64,000 bases of DNA. Origin: Maribacter antarcticus DSM 21422. Its GTDB lineage: Bacteria; Bacteroidota; Bacteroidia; Flavobacteriales; Flavobacteriaceae. Positions within the stretch are counted from its first letter, which is position 1. Each line of letters starts with the position of its first letter. Location of the stretch: positions 1 to 64,000 of the forward strand of contig NZ_JHZC01000010.1 of assembly GCF_000621125.1 (NCBI RefSeq). The letters are read 5' to 3'. Under the pieces are notes generated by a model. That model had not been told where the DNA came from. It saw only the letters and a list, made by a program, of their open reading frames with translations, and did no database searches. Both the position numbers and the translations under genes were made by a program. This document shows, piece by piece, positions 16,682 to 28,087 of the stretch.

Positions 16682-18295
16682 TTATGCGTTTACTCCTGCA
16701 TAATTAATTCCTGTTAGGCGATGCATATCGTGATTAAAGGTGGAGAGATCGTCAAAATTAAATTTAGAAATATCATCATGACCGCATGCTCTGGCGATTA
16801 CTTTGATAAGGTTATTCGTAGCATCAAAATAATTGTGTAATTGCTGGGCAGAGGAATCAATAATCAGTCTACTTCGTAAAGACTCTTTTTGCGTTGCTAT
16901 GCCCACAGGGCAATTGTTGCTCCCACAAGCGCGCATTCCTAAACAACCGATAGCTTGCAAGGCCGAATTAGACACAGCAATAGCATCAGCACCTAACATT
17001 AAGGCTTTGCCAAAATCTTCCGCGATACGCAAGCCTCCTGTAATAATTAAGCTTACATCTGTTGCGCCTACCTTATCTAAATAGGTGCGGGCTTTTGCCA
17101 ATGCCGGTATGGTAGGCACATTAATATTATCACGTAAAATGGAAGGTGCAGAACCTGTGCCACCACCGCGACCGTCCAAAATGATGTAATCCACGCCAAC
17201 ATCTAGCGCAAACTGAATATCCTTTTCTATATGGCTGGCTGCTATTTTAAAACCTATTGGAATTCCGCCTGTATGTGCTCTTACTTTGGCTGCAAAAGCT
17301 TTAAAATCTGCTACGCCATGAAAGTCTGGAAAGGTTGCGGGTGATATCGCCGTTTCTCCTTGTTTTAACCCCCTTACTTCTGCAATTTTTTTACTTACTT
17401 TAGTTCCTGGTAAGTGACCACCAGTTCCTGTTTTTGCACCCTGTCTGCCTTTAAAATGGGAGGCTTGTACGGTATATAATTTATCCCAAGAAAAACCAAA
17501 TTGTGCCGAAGCAAGTTCATAAAAATACCTGCTATTATTCTCCTGTTCTTGTGGAAGCATACCACCTTCGCCAGAGCAAATACCTGACCCAGCAAGTTCA
17601 GCGCCTTTTGCTAGGGCTATTTTTGCTTCCCGTGATAAGGCACCAAAACTCATATCGCTCACAAACAATGGAATAGCCAGTTCCAATGGTTTTTTTGCTT
17701 TGGGGCCAATAACCACCTTTGTAGCTATCTTGTCTTCATCTAGTAAAGGGCGACTTGCCAATTGGGCAGGCAAGAATTGAATATCACTCCATTTCGGCAG
17801 GGTATTTCTATCTACACCCATTGATGCTGAAGCGCCGTGATGGCCAAGATTCTTCAATCCGTTTTGGGCCAATTCTTTTATATAGCCTGTATATGGTTCG
17901 GTAGCCTCAGGATGCGTATCTGCATACGCCCCTAAATATTCATCACGATTAAAAGGTTGTGCATGTTTTTCTAGATACGTATTAATTTCTTCGGCATCAA
18001 TAAATAATTTACCCCCCTCAACTTTAGTGGTGAATTTATGTATCACTTCATTGTTGTCATATTCAGAAACACCAGTATCATATCGATAATCCCAACCGTG
18101 TACCCCACAGATAAGATTATGAACCTCTAGATGGCCGTCTGACATTAGTGCGCCCCGATGCAAACACCGTCCGTAGAGCACCGAAATATCATCTTCAAAG
18201 GGTACGATGACTAAATCCAAACCGTTGACCAGTGCATGGGCCGGTTTTTTGTTTTCTAATGACGTGACTTCAGCAATTGCTAACGGTTTTTTCAT
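16682..18295 (-). CDS. Rieske-domain glutamate-synthase-like FMN protein
   Basis: 537 residues. The N-terminal ~100 form a Rieske [2Fe-2S] domain with CLH (about 44-46) and CGVH (about 63-66). The rest is a GltB-type FMN barrel: FVSDMSFGALS, GEGGMLP, QGAKTGTGGHLPG, then GRGGGTGSAP and an iron-sulfur loop GCLGMRACGSNNCPVGIATQ. No glutamine amidotransferase domain is present, so it does not use glutamine directly. Members are thought to be ferredoxin- or NADH-linked oxidoreductases of unclear substrate. First gene of a minus-strand operon. Confidence 0.88.
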   Translation of the reverse strand: MKKPLAIAEVTSLENKKPAHALVNGLDLVIVPFEDDISVLYGRCLHRGALMSDGHLEVHNLICGVHGWDYRYDTGVSEYDNNEVIHKFTTKVEGGKLFIDAEEINTYLEKHAQPFNRDEYLGAYADTHPEATEPYTGYIKELAQNGLKNLGHHGASASMGVDRNTLPKWSDIQFLPAQLASRPLLDEDKIATKVVIGPKAKKPLELAIPLFVSDMSFGALSREAKIALAKGAELAGSGICSGEGGMLPQEQENNSRYFYELASAQFGFSWDKLYTVQASHFKGRQGAKTGTGGHLPGTKVSKKIAEVRGLKQGETAISPATFPDFHGVADFKAFAAKVRAHTGGIPIGFKIAASHIEKDIQFALDVGVDYIILDGRGGGTGSAPSILRDNINVPTIPALAKARTYLDKVGATDVSLIITGGLRIAEDFGKALMLGADAIAVSNSALQAIGCLGMRACGSNNCPVGIATQKESLRSRLIIDSSAQQLHNYFDATNNLIKVIARACGHDDISKFNFDDLSTFNHDMHRLTGINYAGVNA

Positions 18296-18594
18296 AAACG
18301 TTTTAGTGTAATAGGCATACCTAGCTTTTAAAAAAAAACATCAAACTCCACTAAAAACTACTAGTTTGTAGCTGTCTTTAATAATTGATTCTTTTGTTGA
18401 CTAAATTTACCAATTCTAAAACTGACCCTACCGAATACATTTTTTGATAGTACTTCAACCGACAATGAGGTGCTTTTTATGAAGTCTTTAAAAGTGAAAT
18501 TATAGGCTATAAGGCCTATAAAATTTAATGGGTCTTAAAGGGATGAGATAAACACGAAGCATCTAAACTGTTCCAAAAAATATCCTTTTTAGTT
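18296..18594. other. Divergent intergenic region
   Basis: Holds the promoter of the Rieske operon (minus strand). An inverted repeat TTATAGGC / GCCTATAA (18500-18507 and 18514-18521, 6-base loop) lies in the middle and could be an operator for either side. No gene found. Confidence 0.4.
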
Positions 18595-18618
18595 TATATT
18601 TGATATCCAATGGATATC
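18595..18618 (+). promoter_or_regulatory. Promoter with operator GATATCCAATGGATATC
   Basis: TATATTTG (18595-18602) is a perfect -7 box match. It runs straight into a 17-bp palindrome (18602-18618) covering the likely transcription start. A further ATATCC lies just upstream at 18580-18585. A repressor bound here would block initiation of the DUF7009-like gene. Confidence 0.55.
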
Positions 18619-18670
18619 CTAAGTGTCAGATTCAAAGTTAAAGGAATATCGTTGCCATAACGCTCTCAAA

Positions 18671-19033
18671 ATGAAGATAAGAATCAAAGGAAATTCAATA
18701 CGCTTACGTTTAACCAAGTCAGAAGTTGCTACTTTTTGTGACAAGGGACAATGCCAAGAAACTGTCATTTTCGGGAACCGCAGGCTTACTTATAGCTTAG
18801 TAGACAAGGAAGGAATAGAGACGCTAGAAGCAACATATGCAGGGGATACGATTACGGTTTATATTACAAGGAATGCAAAAGATACCTGGTTAGCAAGTGA
18901 TAGGGTGGGGTATAGCAATGTGGTTGATTCGAATAGTCCTGACCAACTATCTATTTTAGTGGAAAAAGATTTTATCTGCATGGACGATAGCCTTGAGGAT
19001 CAATCAGACAACTATCCAAACCCTAAATTATAA
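18671..19033 (+). CDS. DUF7009-like protein
   Basis: 120 residues from the ATG at 18671 (MKIRIKGNSIRLRLTKSEV); the longer frame adds an unlikely 16 residues. The N-terminal strand/TKSEV block, ASDRVGY and VEKDFICMDDSLEDQSDNYPNP resemble a family of small Bacteroidota proteins, DUF7009, whose function is unknown. Cytoplasmic. The C-terminal FICMD and SDNYPNP motifs are the most distinctive. Has its own promoter with a palindromic operator; monocistronic. Confidence 0.7.
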   Translation: MKIRIKGNSIRLRLTKSEVATFCDKGQCQETVIFGNRRLTYSLVDKEGIETLEATYAGDTITVYITRNAKDTWLASDRVGYSNVVDSNSPDQLSILVEKDFICMDDSLEDQSDNYPNPKL

Positions 19034-19323
19034 CCCAGCCCTTAAATGGATTACCCAGAGACAAATAGTATATTTCAAACTGAGTTTAGGTGTATGTAGC
19101 TATTCTTATTTCATTCGAAAACGTATTGTAATGAAGTTCTCATACGAATTATGCTGTTTTATCCAAACCCTGTGCAGCGCAGTAAAAGTAAGATATCTTT
19201 TGACGGAATTGTTTTTCGGTTGTAAATTACAAGACAATCAGTTGAGATTCTTCTAGAGGATGTATTATGTAGATAGAAAATACAGTGGAATCGCTTATTT
19301 TCGTTAGAAATAAAATCTATATC

Positions 19324-19806
19324 ATGGAAAAGTATTTAGTCAAGGTTAATGAGGCCGAATTTGATTTGAGTAAAGATGATGTAGCTGCATTGGATATGCA
19401 AAATTTAGGCGCTGCTGGATTTCATGTTTTAAAGGATAAAAGGTCATATGATGTGCAGGTGATAGCAGAAAATCTTCAAGAAAGAAGGTTGACGATAGCT
19501 GTGAACGGAAATACCTACGTTATCAAGATTAATGATCAGTATGATCAATTGGTTCAAAAAATGGGACTCTTGTCCAACGCTTCCCAAAAGGCAAAAAACA
19601 TCTTGGCGCCCATGCCTGGTTTAATAATGGACGTTATGGTACAAGCAGAACAGGAGATTGTGGAAGGGACGCCATTATTGGTCCTATCTGCAATGAAGAT
19701 GGAAAATCAGATACTTTCTCAAGGTGGCGGAACAATTAAATCCATAGCAGTCAAGGTAGGAGATACCGTTGACAAAGGGCAATTAATTATTGAAATGGAA
19801 TCGTAA
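19324..19806 (+). CDS. Biotin carboxyl carrier protein of acyl-CoA carboxylase
   Basis: 160 residues from the ATG at 19324; an upstream frame start adds 13 implausible residues. The biotinyl lysine is K125 in SAMKMEN, and PMPGL marks the start of the biotinyl fold. The N-terminal 90 residues are a docking/linker part. It carries the carboxyl group between the two next genes' products. First gene of a five-gene set for propionyl-CoA use. Confidence 0.9.
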   Translation: MEKYLVKVNEAEFDLSKDDVAALDMQNLGAAGFHVLKDKRSYDVQVIAENLQERRLTIAVNGNTYVIKINDQYDQLVQKMGLLSNASQKAKNILAPMPGLIMDVMVQAEQEIVEGTPLLVLSAMKMENQILSQGGGTIKSIAVKVGDTVDKGQLIIEMES

Positions 19807-19866
19807 CTTTAAAAGGAGAACAACCGATACTGATCTCCAATTTCGGTTTTAAAATAAGATGTTTTA

Positions 19867-21339
19867 ATGAAAAAAATACTGGTTGCCAATCGTGGTGAAA
19901 TTGCTCTGAGGGTGATGAAAACAATACGAAAAATGGGAATTAAAACCGTTGCTGTGTATTCAGAAGCTGACCGTAATTCACCACACGTAAAATTTGCGGA
20001 CGAAGCTGTGTTGCTTGGTAAGGCACCATCTTCTGAATCTTATTTGGTTATGGATAAAGTTATAGCTGCGGCCAAACAAACCGGTGCAGAAGGCATACAT
20101 CCCGGGTATGGATTTTTAAGCGAAAATGCGGTGTTTGCGGAACTTGTAGCTACTAACGGAATCACATTTATAGGGCCATTACCACATGCTATAAGAGTCA
20201 TGGGGAATAAGTTGGCAGCAAAGGAAGCGGTAAAAGCTTATGATATTCCCATGGTGCCAGGAATAGATACCGCTATTACAGACAAAGATGTAGCAAAAAG
20301 GATAGCAACTGAAATAGGGTTTCCTATTCTTATAAAAGCCGCTGCAGGAGGTGGTGGTAAGGGGATGCGTGTGGTGGATAATTTAGACGAACTGCCGGAA
20401 CAAATGGATAGAGCCATAGGGGAGGCAACTGCTGCTTTTGGTGATGGATCCGTATTTATAGAAAAATATGTAGGTTCCCCACGCCATATAGAAATACAGA
20501 TTTTAGCAGATACCCATGGGAATACGGTACATTTATTCGAAAGAGAGTGTAGTGTGCAGCGCAGGCATCAAAAAGTGGTAGAAGAAGCACCTTCTTGTGT
20601 ATTAACTCCAGAAACACGATCTGCGATGGGAGCCGCTGCCGTTAGGGTAGCAAAAGCCTGTGATTATGTTGGTGCAGGTACTGTAGAATTTTTGTTAAAC
20701 GAAGACAATAATTTCTATTTCTTAGAGATGAATACCCGTTTACAAGTAGAGCACCCGGTTACAGAGTTCATTACCGGATTAGACCTTGTAGAACAACAGA
20801 TAAAAATCGCTAGAGGAGAAACACTAGCATTTACACAAGCCGATTTGACCATTACTGGTCATGCATTGGAAGTACGTGTATATGCAGAAGATCCACTTGA
20901 TGATTTTATGCCAAGTATAGGTACTTTGTCCACGTACAAAATACCAAAAGGAGAAGGTATTCGTGTGGATGATGGTTTTGAGGAAGGCATGGTGGTGCCT
21001 ATGTTTTATGATCCTATGATAGCGAAACTAATAACCTATGGTGAAACTAGGGAAGAGGCGATTCGATTAATGATAGCGGCAATAAATAATTACAAAGTTG
21101 AAGGGGTTGCCACAACCTTATCCTTTGGGAAGTTCGTTTGTGAACACGAAGCCTTTACATCGGGTAGTTTTGATACACATTTTGTAAAAAATCATTATAA
21201 TCTAGAGGAACGTAAGGCTACATCTGCAGCTGAAGAGGCTATTGCCGCTTTGGTAGGGTTACAATTGTATTTGAATCAGAAGAACCTTCTGAAAGTACCT
21301 GAAGTTGTATCCACTACTTGGAAAAATAAAAGAAGCTGA
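19867..21339 (+). CDS. Biotin carboxylase subunit of propionyl-CoA carboxylase
   Basis: 490 residues. N-terminal [17 protein letters not shown]-grasp glycine loop [12 protein letters not shown], active-site [17 protein letters not shown] and [14 protein letters not shown] are all intact. It carboxylates biotin on the carrier protein using ATP and bicarbonate. The tail is extended by about 45 residues beyond AccC, as in propionyl-CoA carboxylase alpha chains. Biotin carboxyl carrier and carboxyltransferase genes are on either side. A fatty-acid AccC role is less likely because methylmalonyl-CoA mutase follows. Confidence 0.92.
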   Translation: MKKILVANRGEIALRVMKTIRKMGIKTVAVYSEADRNSPHVKFADEAVLLGKAPSSESYLVMDKVIAAAKQTGAEGIHPGYGFLSENAVFAELVATNGITFIGPLPHAIRVMGNKLAAKEAVKAYDIPMVPGIDTAITDKDVAKRIATEIGFPILIKAAAGGGGKGMRVVDNLDELPEQMDRAIGEATAAFGDGSVFIEKYVGSPRHIEIQILADTHGNTVHLFERECSVQRRHQKVVEEAPSCVLTPETRSAMGAAAVRVAKACDYVGAGTVEFLLNEDNNFYFLEMNTRLQVEHPVTEFITGLDLVEQQIKIARGETLAFTQADLTITGHALEVRVYAEDPLDDFMPSIGTLSTYKIPKGEGIRVDDGFEEGMVVPMFYDPMIAKLITYGETREEAIRLMIAAINNYKVEGVATTLSFGKFVCEHEAFTSGSFDTHFVKNHYNLEERKATSAAEEAIAALVGLQLYLNQKNLLKVPEVVSTTWKNKRS

Positions 21340-21359
21340 AAACTGATAAAATTTGCTTG

Positions 21360-22901
21360 ATGACGGATAAAATAAAGATTCTTAACGCCAAGTTGGCTGC
21401 CTCACAAATAGGAGGCGGGGAAGAACGTATAAAGAAGCAGCACGCCAAAGGAAAGCTAACCGCTAGAGAACGTATTCATTTTTTGTTGGACCCAGAATCT
21501 TTTGAGGAGCTTGGCGCATTGGTTACGCATAGAACCACCGATTTTGGCATGGATAAACAAAAGTTCTACGGTGATGGGGTGGTTACAGGGTATGGCACAA
21601 TACAGGGTAGGCAGGTATGTGTGTTTGCGCAAGATTTTACAGTATTTGGGGGTGCACTTTCAGAGACACACGCAGAAAAAATTTGTAAGGTGATGGATAT
21701 GGCGCTAAAAATTGGCGTTCCCATGATAGGTCTAAATGACAGTGGTGGTGCACGTATCCAAGAAGGCGTGCGCTCTCTTGGCGGCTATGCAGATATCTTT
21801 CATAAAAACGTGATGGCTTCAGGGGTAATACCACAGATTTCCGGAATTATGGGACCTTGTGCTGGTGGTGCTGTCTATTCTCCTGCTATTACCGATTTTA
21901 CTTTGATGGTAGAAAACTCCAGTTATATGTTTGTAACCGGACCTAATGTGGTAAAGACCGTAACTAACGAAGAGGTTACTTCAGAGGAACTGGGAGGCGC
22001 AATTACCCATGCTACAAAATCAGGTGTGACCCATCTTACAGCGGTTAATGATATGGAGTGTATTGCCCAAATAAAGGGAATGCTTTCTTATATGCCACAA
22101 AATTGTGAAGAGTTACCCATGAAGTTGCCTTTTGAACCAGGAAACGAAATGAGGGAGGAACTGGAACAGATTGTACCTAAAAACCCTAATCAGCCTTACG
22201 ATATGCGCTTGGTTATTAAGGGTATAATAGATGAAGATTCATTTTTTGAAATACATAAGGATTACGCTGAGAATATTGTCGTTGGATTTTCCAGACTAGG
22301 AGGTCGTAGTATTGGTATTGTTGCCAATCAACCGAACAGTCTTGCAGGAGTTTTAGATGTAGATGCCTCTAAAAAAGCAGCCCGTTTTACTCGTTTTTGT
22401 GACTGCTTTAATATTCCTTTACTGGTATTGGTAGATGTACCAGGGTTTTTACCTGGGACAGATCAAGAATGGAATGGAATTATAACGAACGGCGCTAAAT
22501 TATTGTACGCTTTGAGTGAGGCAACGGTGCCCAAAATTACCGTGATTACCAGAAAAGCATATGGCGGTGCTTATGATGTCATGAATTCCAAGCATATTGG
22601 TGCTGATATGAACTATGCATGGCCAGGTGCAGAGATTGCCGTAATGGGAGCGAAAGGGGCCAGTGAAATTATTTTTAAGAAAGAAATTGCTGATGCAAAA
22701 GATTCAGAGGTCAAATTAGCCGAAAAGGAACAAGAGTACGCAGCGAAATTTGCGAATCCATACAGTGCTGCGGAACGGGGGTTTATAGATGAAGTTATTT
22801 TACCCAAGCATACCCGAAGAAAATTGATAAAGGCTTTTGCCTTACTTGAAAATAAGGTAGCGAAATTGCCAAAAAAGAAACATGGTAATATTCCGTTATA
22901 G
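21360..22901 (+). CDS. pccB: Propionyl-CoA carboxylase beta chain (carboxyltransferase)
   Basis: 513 residues from the ATG at 21360 (the TTG just before it is not needed). Two crotonase-like halves: N-terminal oxyanion strands at [14 protein letters not shown] and [17 protein letters not shown]-terminal at [17 protein letters not shown] and [13 protein letters not shown]. This is the acyl-CoA carboxyltransferase family; it moves the carboxyl group from biotin to propionyl-CoA to give methylmalonyl-CoA. The neighbouring mutase genes define the substrate. Length and motifs are normal. Confidence 0.93.
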   Translation: MTDKIKILNAKLAASQIGGGEERIKKQHAKGKLTARERIHFLLDPESFEELGALVTHRTTDFGMDKQKFYGDGVVTGYGTIQGRQVCVFAQDFTVFGGALSETHAEKICKVMDMALKIGVPMIGLNDSGGARIQEGVRSLGGYADIFHKNVMASGVIPQISGIMGPCAGGAVYSPAITDFTLMVENSSYMFVTGPNVVKTVTNEEVTSEELGGAITHATKSGVTHLTAVNDMECIAQIKGMLSYMPQNCEELPMKLPFEPGNEMREELEQIVPKNPNQPYDMRLVIKGIIDEDSFFEIHKDYAENIVVGFSRLGGRSIGIVANQPNSLAGVLDVDASKKAARFTRFCDCFNIPLLVLVDVPGFLPGTDQEWNGIITNGAKLLYALSEATVPKITVITRKAYGGAYDVMNSKHIGADMNYAWPGAEIAVMGAKGASEIIFKKEIADAKDSEVKLAEKEQEYAAKFANPYSAAERGFIDEVILPKHTRRKLIKAFALLENKVAKLPKKKHGNIPL

Positions 22902-22949
22902 TTTGCCGTTGAATGATTAGATTACAGAGGATTAAGGTTTAAAATAAGT

Positions 22950-24329
22950 ATGAAAAATAAAATACTATTTGATGTGTTTAACGAGGTGTCTTCAAAGGCT
23001 TGGAAACAAAAAATCCAGTATGACCTTAAAGGGGCCGATTATAACGATACCTTGGTCTGGGAATCTCCGGAAGGCATAAAAGTGAAGCCTTTTTACCACG
23101 AGGAAGATATTGCTAATCACCTTCCCAATATACCCTTTGTAAACCATGGTTGGCATATTGGACAATTAATTTACGCAGGCAATGTTGAAATGGCCAATAA
23201 AGCTGCGCTAAAAGCATTGCAAAGAGGTGCGCAGCGGTTACATATTTTAGTGCCGTCCGAGGATATTGCCGTTGCCGTATTACTGAAGGACATTGACCTA
23301 GAAAAAACAGCTGTTTATTTAGAGATGCAATTTCTCTCGGAGCGCTTTGTACAATCTGTCTTGAATCTTACCCCAAAGGCTGCAGATGCCGTCTTTTTCA
23401 ATGTGGATATTATAGGGCATTTAGCGCGGACGGGTAACTGGTATAGTAGTCTAGAGAAAGACCATGAATTCTTAGAAAAAATAGTCGAAACAAAAGGCCA
23501 TCACGCTTTAAGCGTAGATGTGTCGCTTTATGAAAACGCCGGCGCCAATATGGCGCAGCAATTAGGCTATGCCATGGCACATGCCAACGAATACCTGAAT
23601 TATTTGGAACAAAAAGGAAGTTTGGGTAAGATGAAAAGTATGGTGTTTAAGATATCCGTAGGTGGGAATTATTTCTTTGAAATTGCAAAACTGCGAGCAT
23701 TACGGTCGCTTTGGAAAGGCCTGTTGGCGCTTTACGATGTGGTGTTGGATTGCCATATCGTTGCGTATCCATCCAAACGAAATAAAACACTTTACGATTA
23801 TAACATAAATATGTTACGGACTACGACGGAATGTATGTCAGCCGTATTGGGAGGAGCAAACACCGTCATCAATATGCCGTATGACGCGCTTTATCATAAG
23901 TCCAATGATTTTGGAGAACGTATTGCGCTAAATCAGTTATTGCTCTTAAAGGAAGAAAGTTACTTTGACAAAGTGGCGAATGCATCTGACGGATCCTATT
24001 ATATAGAAACCCTGACCAAGCAGTTGGCAGAAAAAGGCTTGGAATTATTAAAATCGATTGAGAAAGGTGGTGGGTTTTTAAAACAATTGAAGGAGCACAC
24101 CATACAGGGAAAGATAAAGGAAGCGGGCAACAAGCAGCAAGAACGATTTAACGAACAAAAAGAAGTCTTAGTAGGCACGAACAAATTCCAGAATGAGGAT
24201 GATAAAATGAAAGCCGATTTAGAACTCTACCCTTTTGTGAAAATTAATGCAAGAAAAACATTGTTGGTACCCATTATAGAAAAACGTTTAGCGGAAGCCT
24301 TGGAACAAAAAAGATTACAGGATGAGTAG
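22950..24329 (+). CDS. mutA: Methylmalonyl-CoA mutase small (beta) subunit
   Basis: 459 residues, shorter than the large subunit and without a cobalamin-binding domain. It retains the TIM-barrel pattern of the mutase ([59 protein letters not shown] and a [10 protein letters not shown] block). The small subunit is catalytically inactive but needed for the heterodimer. The stop overlaps the start of the large subunit by 8 bases. Follows pccB by 48 bases. Confidence 0.92.
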   Translation: MKNKILFDVFNEVSSKAWKQKIQYDLKGADYNDTLVWESPEGIKVKPFYHEEDIANHLPNIPFVNHGWHIGQLIYAGNVEMANKAALKALQRGAQRLHILVPSEDIAVAVLLKDIDLEKTAVYLEMQFLSERFVQSVLNLTPKAADAVFFNVDIIGHLARTGNWYSSLEKDHEFLEKIVETKGHHALSVDVSLYENAGANMAQQLGYAMAHANEYLNYLEQKGSLGKMKSMVFKISVGGNYFFEIAKLRALRSLWKGLLALYDVVLDCHIVAYPSKRNKTLYDYNINMLRTTTECMSAVLGGANTVINMPYDALYHKSNDFGERIALNQLLLLKEESYFDKVANASDGSYYIETLTKQLAEKGLELLKSIEKGGGFLKQLKEHTIQGKIKEAGNKQQERFNEQKEVLVGTNKFQNEDDKMKADLELYPFVKINARKTLLVPIIEKRLAEALEQKRLQDE

Positions 24330-26490
24330 AAAAAATCTAGATAATCTTAGTTTAAATCCAGCTTCGGTCACTTCAAAAAATAGTAACGCTAAGTCCAATT
24401 CTGAAAACGGGTATACTACTGCGGAAAATATCGATTTAAAAAAAACCTACTCTAAAGACGATATTAAGGATGCGGAACATCTGAATTTTGCGGCGGGAAT
24501 CCCACCCTATCTTAGAGGTCCATATTCTACCATGTATGTTAGAAGACCGTGGACAATACGTCAGTATGCAGGTTTCTCCACGGCACAAGAAAGTAATGCG
24601 TTTTACAGGAGGAATTTAAAAGGCGGACAAAAAGGATTGTCCGTTGCTTTTGATTTACCCACCCATAGAGGCTATGATAGCGACCATGAACGTGTGGTGG
24701 GCGATGTGGGAAAAGCAGGGGTGGCCATTGATTCCGTGGAGGATATGAAAATTTTATTCGACGGTATTCCCTTAGATAAGATGTCGGTTTCTATGACTAT
24801 GAATGGTGCCGTTTTACCTATTATGGCGTTTTATATTGTGGCTGCAGAGGAGCAAGGTGTACCCAAGGAACTATTGGCAGGTACCATACAGAACGATATC
24901 TTAAAAGAATTTATGGTACGTAACACCTATATCTACCCACCAAAACCTTCCATGCAGCTGGTAGCCGATATTTTTGAGTATACGAGCCAATTTATGCCAA
25001 AGTATAATAGCATCAGTATCTCTGGCTATCATATGCATGAAGCTGGCGCACCGGCGCATATAGAACTAGCCTACACCTTGGCTGATGGTTTGGAATACAT
25101 TCGTACCGGACTAAAAGCCGGACTAAAAATTGACGATTTTGCACCGAGACTTTCCTTCTTTTGGGGCATAGGCATGAACCATTTTATGGAAATTGCAAAG
25201 ATGCGTGCTGCACGTTTGCTTTGGTCAAAAATGGTAAAGGAATTCGACCCTAAAAGTGATAAATCACTTGCTTTGCGTACCCATTGCCAGACGAGCGGAT
25301 GGAGCCTTACGGAACAAGACCCATTTAATAATGTAGCAAGAACTACTATTGAGGCAGCAGCGGCTGTATTTGGAGGCACACAAAGCTTACACACCAATGC
25401 CTTGGACGAGGCCATTGCGCTACCCACAGATTTCTCTGCTAGGATTGCTAGGGAAACCCAAATCTACTTGCAGGAAGAAACCAAAATGACAAAGACGGTT
25501 GATCCATGGGCAGGCAGTTATTACGTGGAAACCCTAACGCAGGAATTGGTTCACAAAGCGATGGAGTTAATGAGTGAAGTAGAAGAACTGGGCGGAATGA
25601 CCAAGGCCATAGAAGCCGGAATCCCCAAAATACGGATTGAAGAAGCAGCCGCCAGAAAACAGGCCCGAATAGATAGTACACAAGATGTCATCGTGGGCAT
25701 CAATAAATACAGATTGAAGAAAGAGGACGCGCTACAGATTTTGGAGGTAGACAACCAAGCCGTGCGCAAGGAACAGATGAAACGGTTGGCATCCATTAAA
25801 GAAAATAGGGATACCAAAGTGGTTGAAAATTGCTTGCAAGCGTTGACTAAGGCTGGTAAAAACAAAATAGAAGGGACCGGAGCTGCGGATAATTTATTAG
25901 CTTTAGCGGTAGCTGCCGCAAGGGCAAGGGCTACTTTAGGTGAAATTAGTGATGCGCTAGAGCTCGCTTTTGGACGGCATAAGGCAGTAATCAAATCATT
26001 TACAGGGGTGTATTCCAAGGAGATAAAAAACGACGAAAGCTTTAAGAAAGCGCAGGAGCTAACAGATAGGTTCGCAGAGCAGGATGGCCGTAGACCCCGT
26101 ATTATGATAGCAAAGATGGGCCAGGATGGACACGATCGTGGCGCGAAAGTAGTGGCTACAGGATATGCCGATTTAGGGTTTGATGTTGATATAGGGCCTT
26201 TGTTTCAGACACCGCAGGAAGCTGCTAAACAAGCTGTAGAGAACGATGTACATATTCTCGGTGTTTCTTCTTTGGCTGCAGGGCATAAAACCTTAGTTCC
26301 TGCTGTTATAGAAGAACTAAAAAAATATGGTAGAGAAGATATTATGGTTATTGTTGGTGGTGTGGTTCCCAAACAAGATTACCCGTTTCTAATAGATGCG
26401 GGGGCAACCGCTATTTTTGGACCAGGCACCAAGATAAGTGATGCCGCTATAGAGATATTGGAGTTGCTGTTAGAACAATACATAGTTTAA
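24322..26490 (+). CDS. mutB: Methylmalonyl-CoA mutase large (alpha) subunit
   Basis: 722 residues. Substrate barrel with [25 protein letters not shown] and [12 protein letters not shown], then the cobalamin domain with axial-His motif [10 protein letters not shown] and [24 protein letters not shown], plus the [12 protein letters not shown] strand. It interconverts methylmalonyl-CoA and succinyl-CoA with adenosylcobalamin. With the carboxylase genes it forms the route from odd-chain fatty acids or branched amino acids into the TCA cycle, or the reverse. An epimerase gene is not in this window. No cobalamin riboswitch seen upstream. Confidence 0.95.
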   Translation: MSRKNLDNLSLNPASVTSKNSNAKSNSENGYTTAENIDLKKTYSKDDIKDAEHLNFAAGIPPYLRGPYSTMYVRRPWTIRQYAGFSTAQESNAFYRRNLKGGQKGLSVAFDLPTHRGYDSDHERVVGDVGKAGVAIDSVEDMKILFDGIPLDKMSVSMTMNGAVLPIMAFYIVAAEEQGVPKELLAGTIQNDILKEFMVRNTYIYPPKPSMQLVADIFEYTSQFMPKYNSISISGYHMHEAGAPAHIELAYTLADGLEYIRTGLKAGLKIDDFAPRLSFFWGIGMNHFMEIAKMRAARLLWSKMVKEFDPKSDKSLALRTHCQTSGWSLTEQDPFNNVARTTIEAAAAVFGGTQSLHTNALDEAIALPTDFSARIARETQIYLQEETKMTKTVDPWAGSYYVETLTQELVHKAMELMSEVEELGGMTKAIEAGIPKIRIEEAAARKQARIDSTQDVIVGINKYRLKKEDALQILEVDNQAVRKEQMKRLASIKENRDTKVVENCLQALTKAGKNKIEGTGAADNLLALAVAAARARATLGEISDALELAFGRHKAVIKSFTGVYSKEIKNDESFKKAQELTDRFAEQDGRRPRIMIAKMGQDGHDRGAKVVATGYADLGFDVDIGPLFQTPQEAAKQAVENDVHILGVSSLAAGHKTLVPAVIEELKKYGREDIMVIVGGVVPKQDYPFLIDAGATAIFGPGTKISDAAIEILELLLEQYIV

Positions 26491-26532
26491 ATTAAAAATG
26501 GCCAAACAATCGAATGTTTGGCCATTTTTAAT
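26491..26532. terminator. Strong bidirectional terminator
   Basis: A perfect 18-bp stem (26491-26508 with 26515-26532) and 6-base loop with A/T-rich flanks. It ends the mutase operon and the convergent MFS gene. Confidence 0.85.
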
Positions 26533-26568
26533 GAAGTAAGGTATGATTAAGCTGACGCAACCTCTTCA

Positions 26569-27918
26569 CTATTTTATTTTTCTGTTCTTCATCCATAAAA
26601 ATAAAATGGTGAAGAGAACTATTAAAATTGCTGGAAAGATTGTCATAGTTTCTAAAGTTTGTTGACCGGATTCTAGAACCACATTATTTATAGTAGATTC
26701 TACGTTTGTTTCTGATACATTTAGCATCGATGCTACTTGTTTTACAGCTTCTGTGTTTTCAATGTCGCTTAAATTTTTAGTTTCATCTATAATATTTTTT
26801 GCTTTACTAAAAGTTTCTCCAGAAACGTTTAATATAGATTCACTAATTTCATTAGTATCACTATCTATCCATCCACCAATAATAGGTTGAAAAATAGAAT
26901 TCGCAAACATTCCAATAGCCCCTATAATCGACATGCCTAGAGCACCACTTTTGGGCGCTTTAGTTGCTACCAATCCAATCATATTAGGCCAAAAATAAGC
27001 GATACCTAAGGCGAAGATAACTGCAGCTACATAAGCCATAGCTCCTGTTTGCGTGCTGAATAAATAAATACCAATTGTTGCCAAAATTGCTGAACCTAGT
27101 AAAACTCCAGTTTGGTCAAACCGTTTCACCATATCGCCTCCAAAGTATCGCGCAACTGCCATTAAGCCGGCGGTTAATGCTAATACTAACATAGGTTGTG
27201 CGCCACTTTTTTCTAAAATAAGTCCTACCCACTGGTTGGGTCCAAATTCTGAGATAGCGGTCAAGGCCATACAAACCGCAATAAATATAAATAGAGGAGT
27301 GGCCATTCCTTTAAAGTTCCCACCTAGCGTTGCGGCTTCTTGTATTTTTGCTTTTGGCCAGTCTTGCCCAAAAAATAAATAAGCGTAAATTATGGTAGGA
27401 ATCATCAATAGCCACATTTGACTTTGACCCATGATTGCATAATCGGTCATGAAACCAGATAATAAACTTCCAATTGCAATCCCTCCTGGAAACCACATAT
27501 GAAAACGGTTTAGCATCTTACTCATTCTTGTGCCTTGATATGCGTCAGCAATCATTGGATTACAAGCCGCTTCGGTACACCCGTTTCCTAAACCAATAAG
27601 TAAATTGGCAATAAGTAAACCAATATAGTTATCAGAAAAAATGAGCATTATAATACCGATAGCGTGTGCAAAAAAAGCAAATTGCATGATAGCTTTTCCC
27701 CCTACTTTGTGGTAAATCAGGCCACCAATAACCATGGAAATTGGAAAACCTAAAAACCACATCGAGGTTATAAGTCCTGTTTGACTCGCTGTTAATTCTA
27801 ATTCGGTTTTCAGTTGATCTAAAATACCGGCTGCAATTGCGAAAGAGAAAGCGGTAGTTATTAATGCAAAACAGCTTGCATAAAACAGCCTGTTTGCATT
27901 CACCTTTGAATTTTCCAT
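26569..27918 (-). CDS. MFS transporter, sugar-type
   Basis: 449 residues with about 12 predicted membrane helices. The helix 2-3 loop and the GLGNGCTEAACNPMIAD sequence in helix 4 resemble the FucP/NagP-type sugar symporters of Bacteroidota. An unusual hydrophilic stretch of about 75 residues (NEISESILNVSGETFSKAKNIID...ESTINNV), rich in acidic and helix-forming residues, sits before the last helix, probably cytoplasmic or periplasmic. Substrate is not determined; a monocistronic gene with no sugar enzymes nearby. Confidence 0.8.
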   Translation of the reverse strand: MENSKVNANRLFYASCFALITTAFSFAIAAGILDQLKTELELTASQTGLITSMWFLGFPISMVIGGLIYHKVGGKAIMQFAFFAHAIGIIMLIFSDNYIGLLIANLLIGLGNGCTEAACNPMIADAYQGTRMSKMLNRFHMWFPGGIAIGSLLSGFMTDYAIMGQSQMWLLMIPTIIYAYLFFGQDWPKAKIQEAATLGGNFKGMATPLFIFIAVCMALTAISEFGPNQWVGLILEKSGAQPMLVLALTAGLMAVARYFGGDMVKRFDQTGVLLGSAILATIGIYLFSTQTGAMAYVAAVIFALGIAYFWPNMIGLVATKAPKSGALGMSIIGAIGMFANSIFQPIIGGWIDSDTNEISESILNVSGETFSKAKNIIDETKNLSDIENTEAVKQVASMLNVSETNVESTINNVVLESGQQTLETMTIFPAILIVLFTILFLWMKNRKIK

Positions 27919-28087
27919 ATTTGATTTTGATTTTAGTGGTTTGGTTAATGCGCTAAACTAATAAAAAGGAAATTATTTTACTGCTTTTTTAGCCAAATCC
28001 TACTCATGGTAGTCGAACGTTAACATATTATCATATTTTTGTTATTCAGGTTAGCGTTTAAATAGTTTGTAAATCAATTAAAATAGC

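Noticed and set aside
22902-22949. Cobalamin riboswitch before the mutase genes
   Set aside because: The intergenic space is too short and lacks the B12-box pattern.
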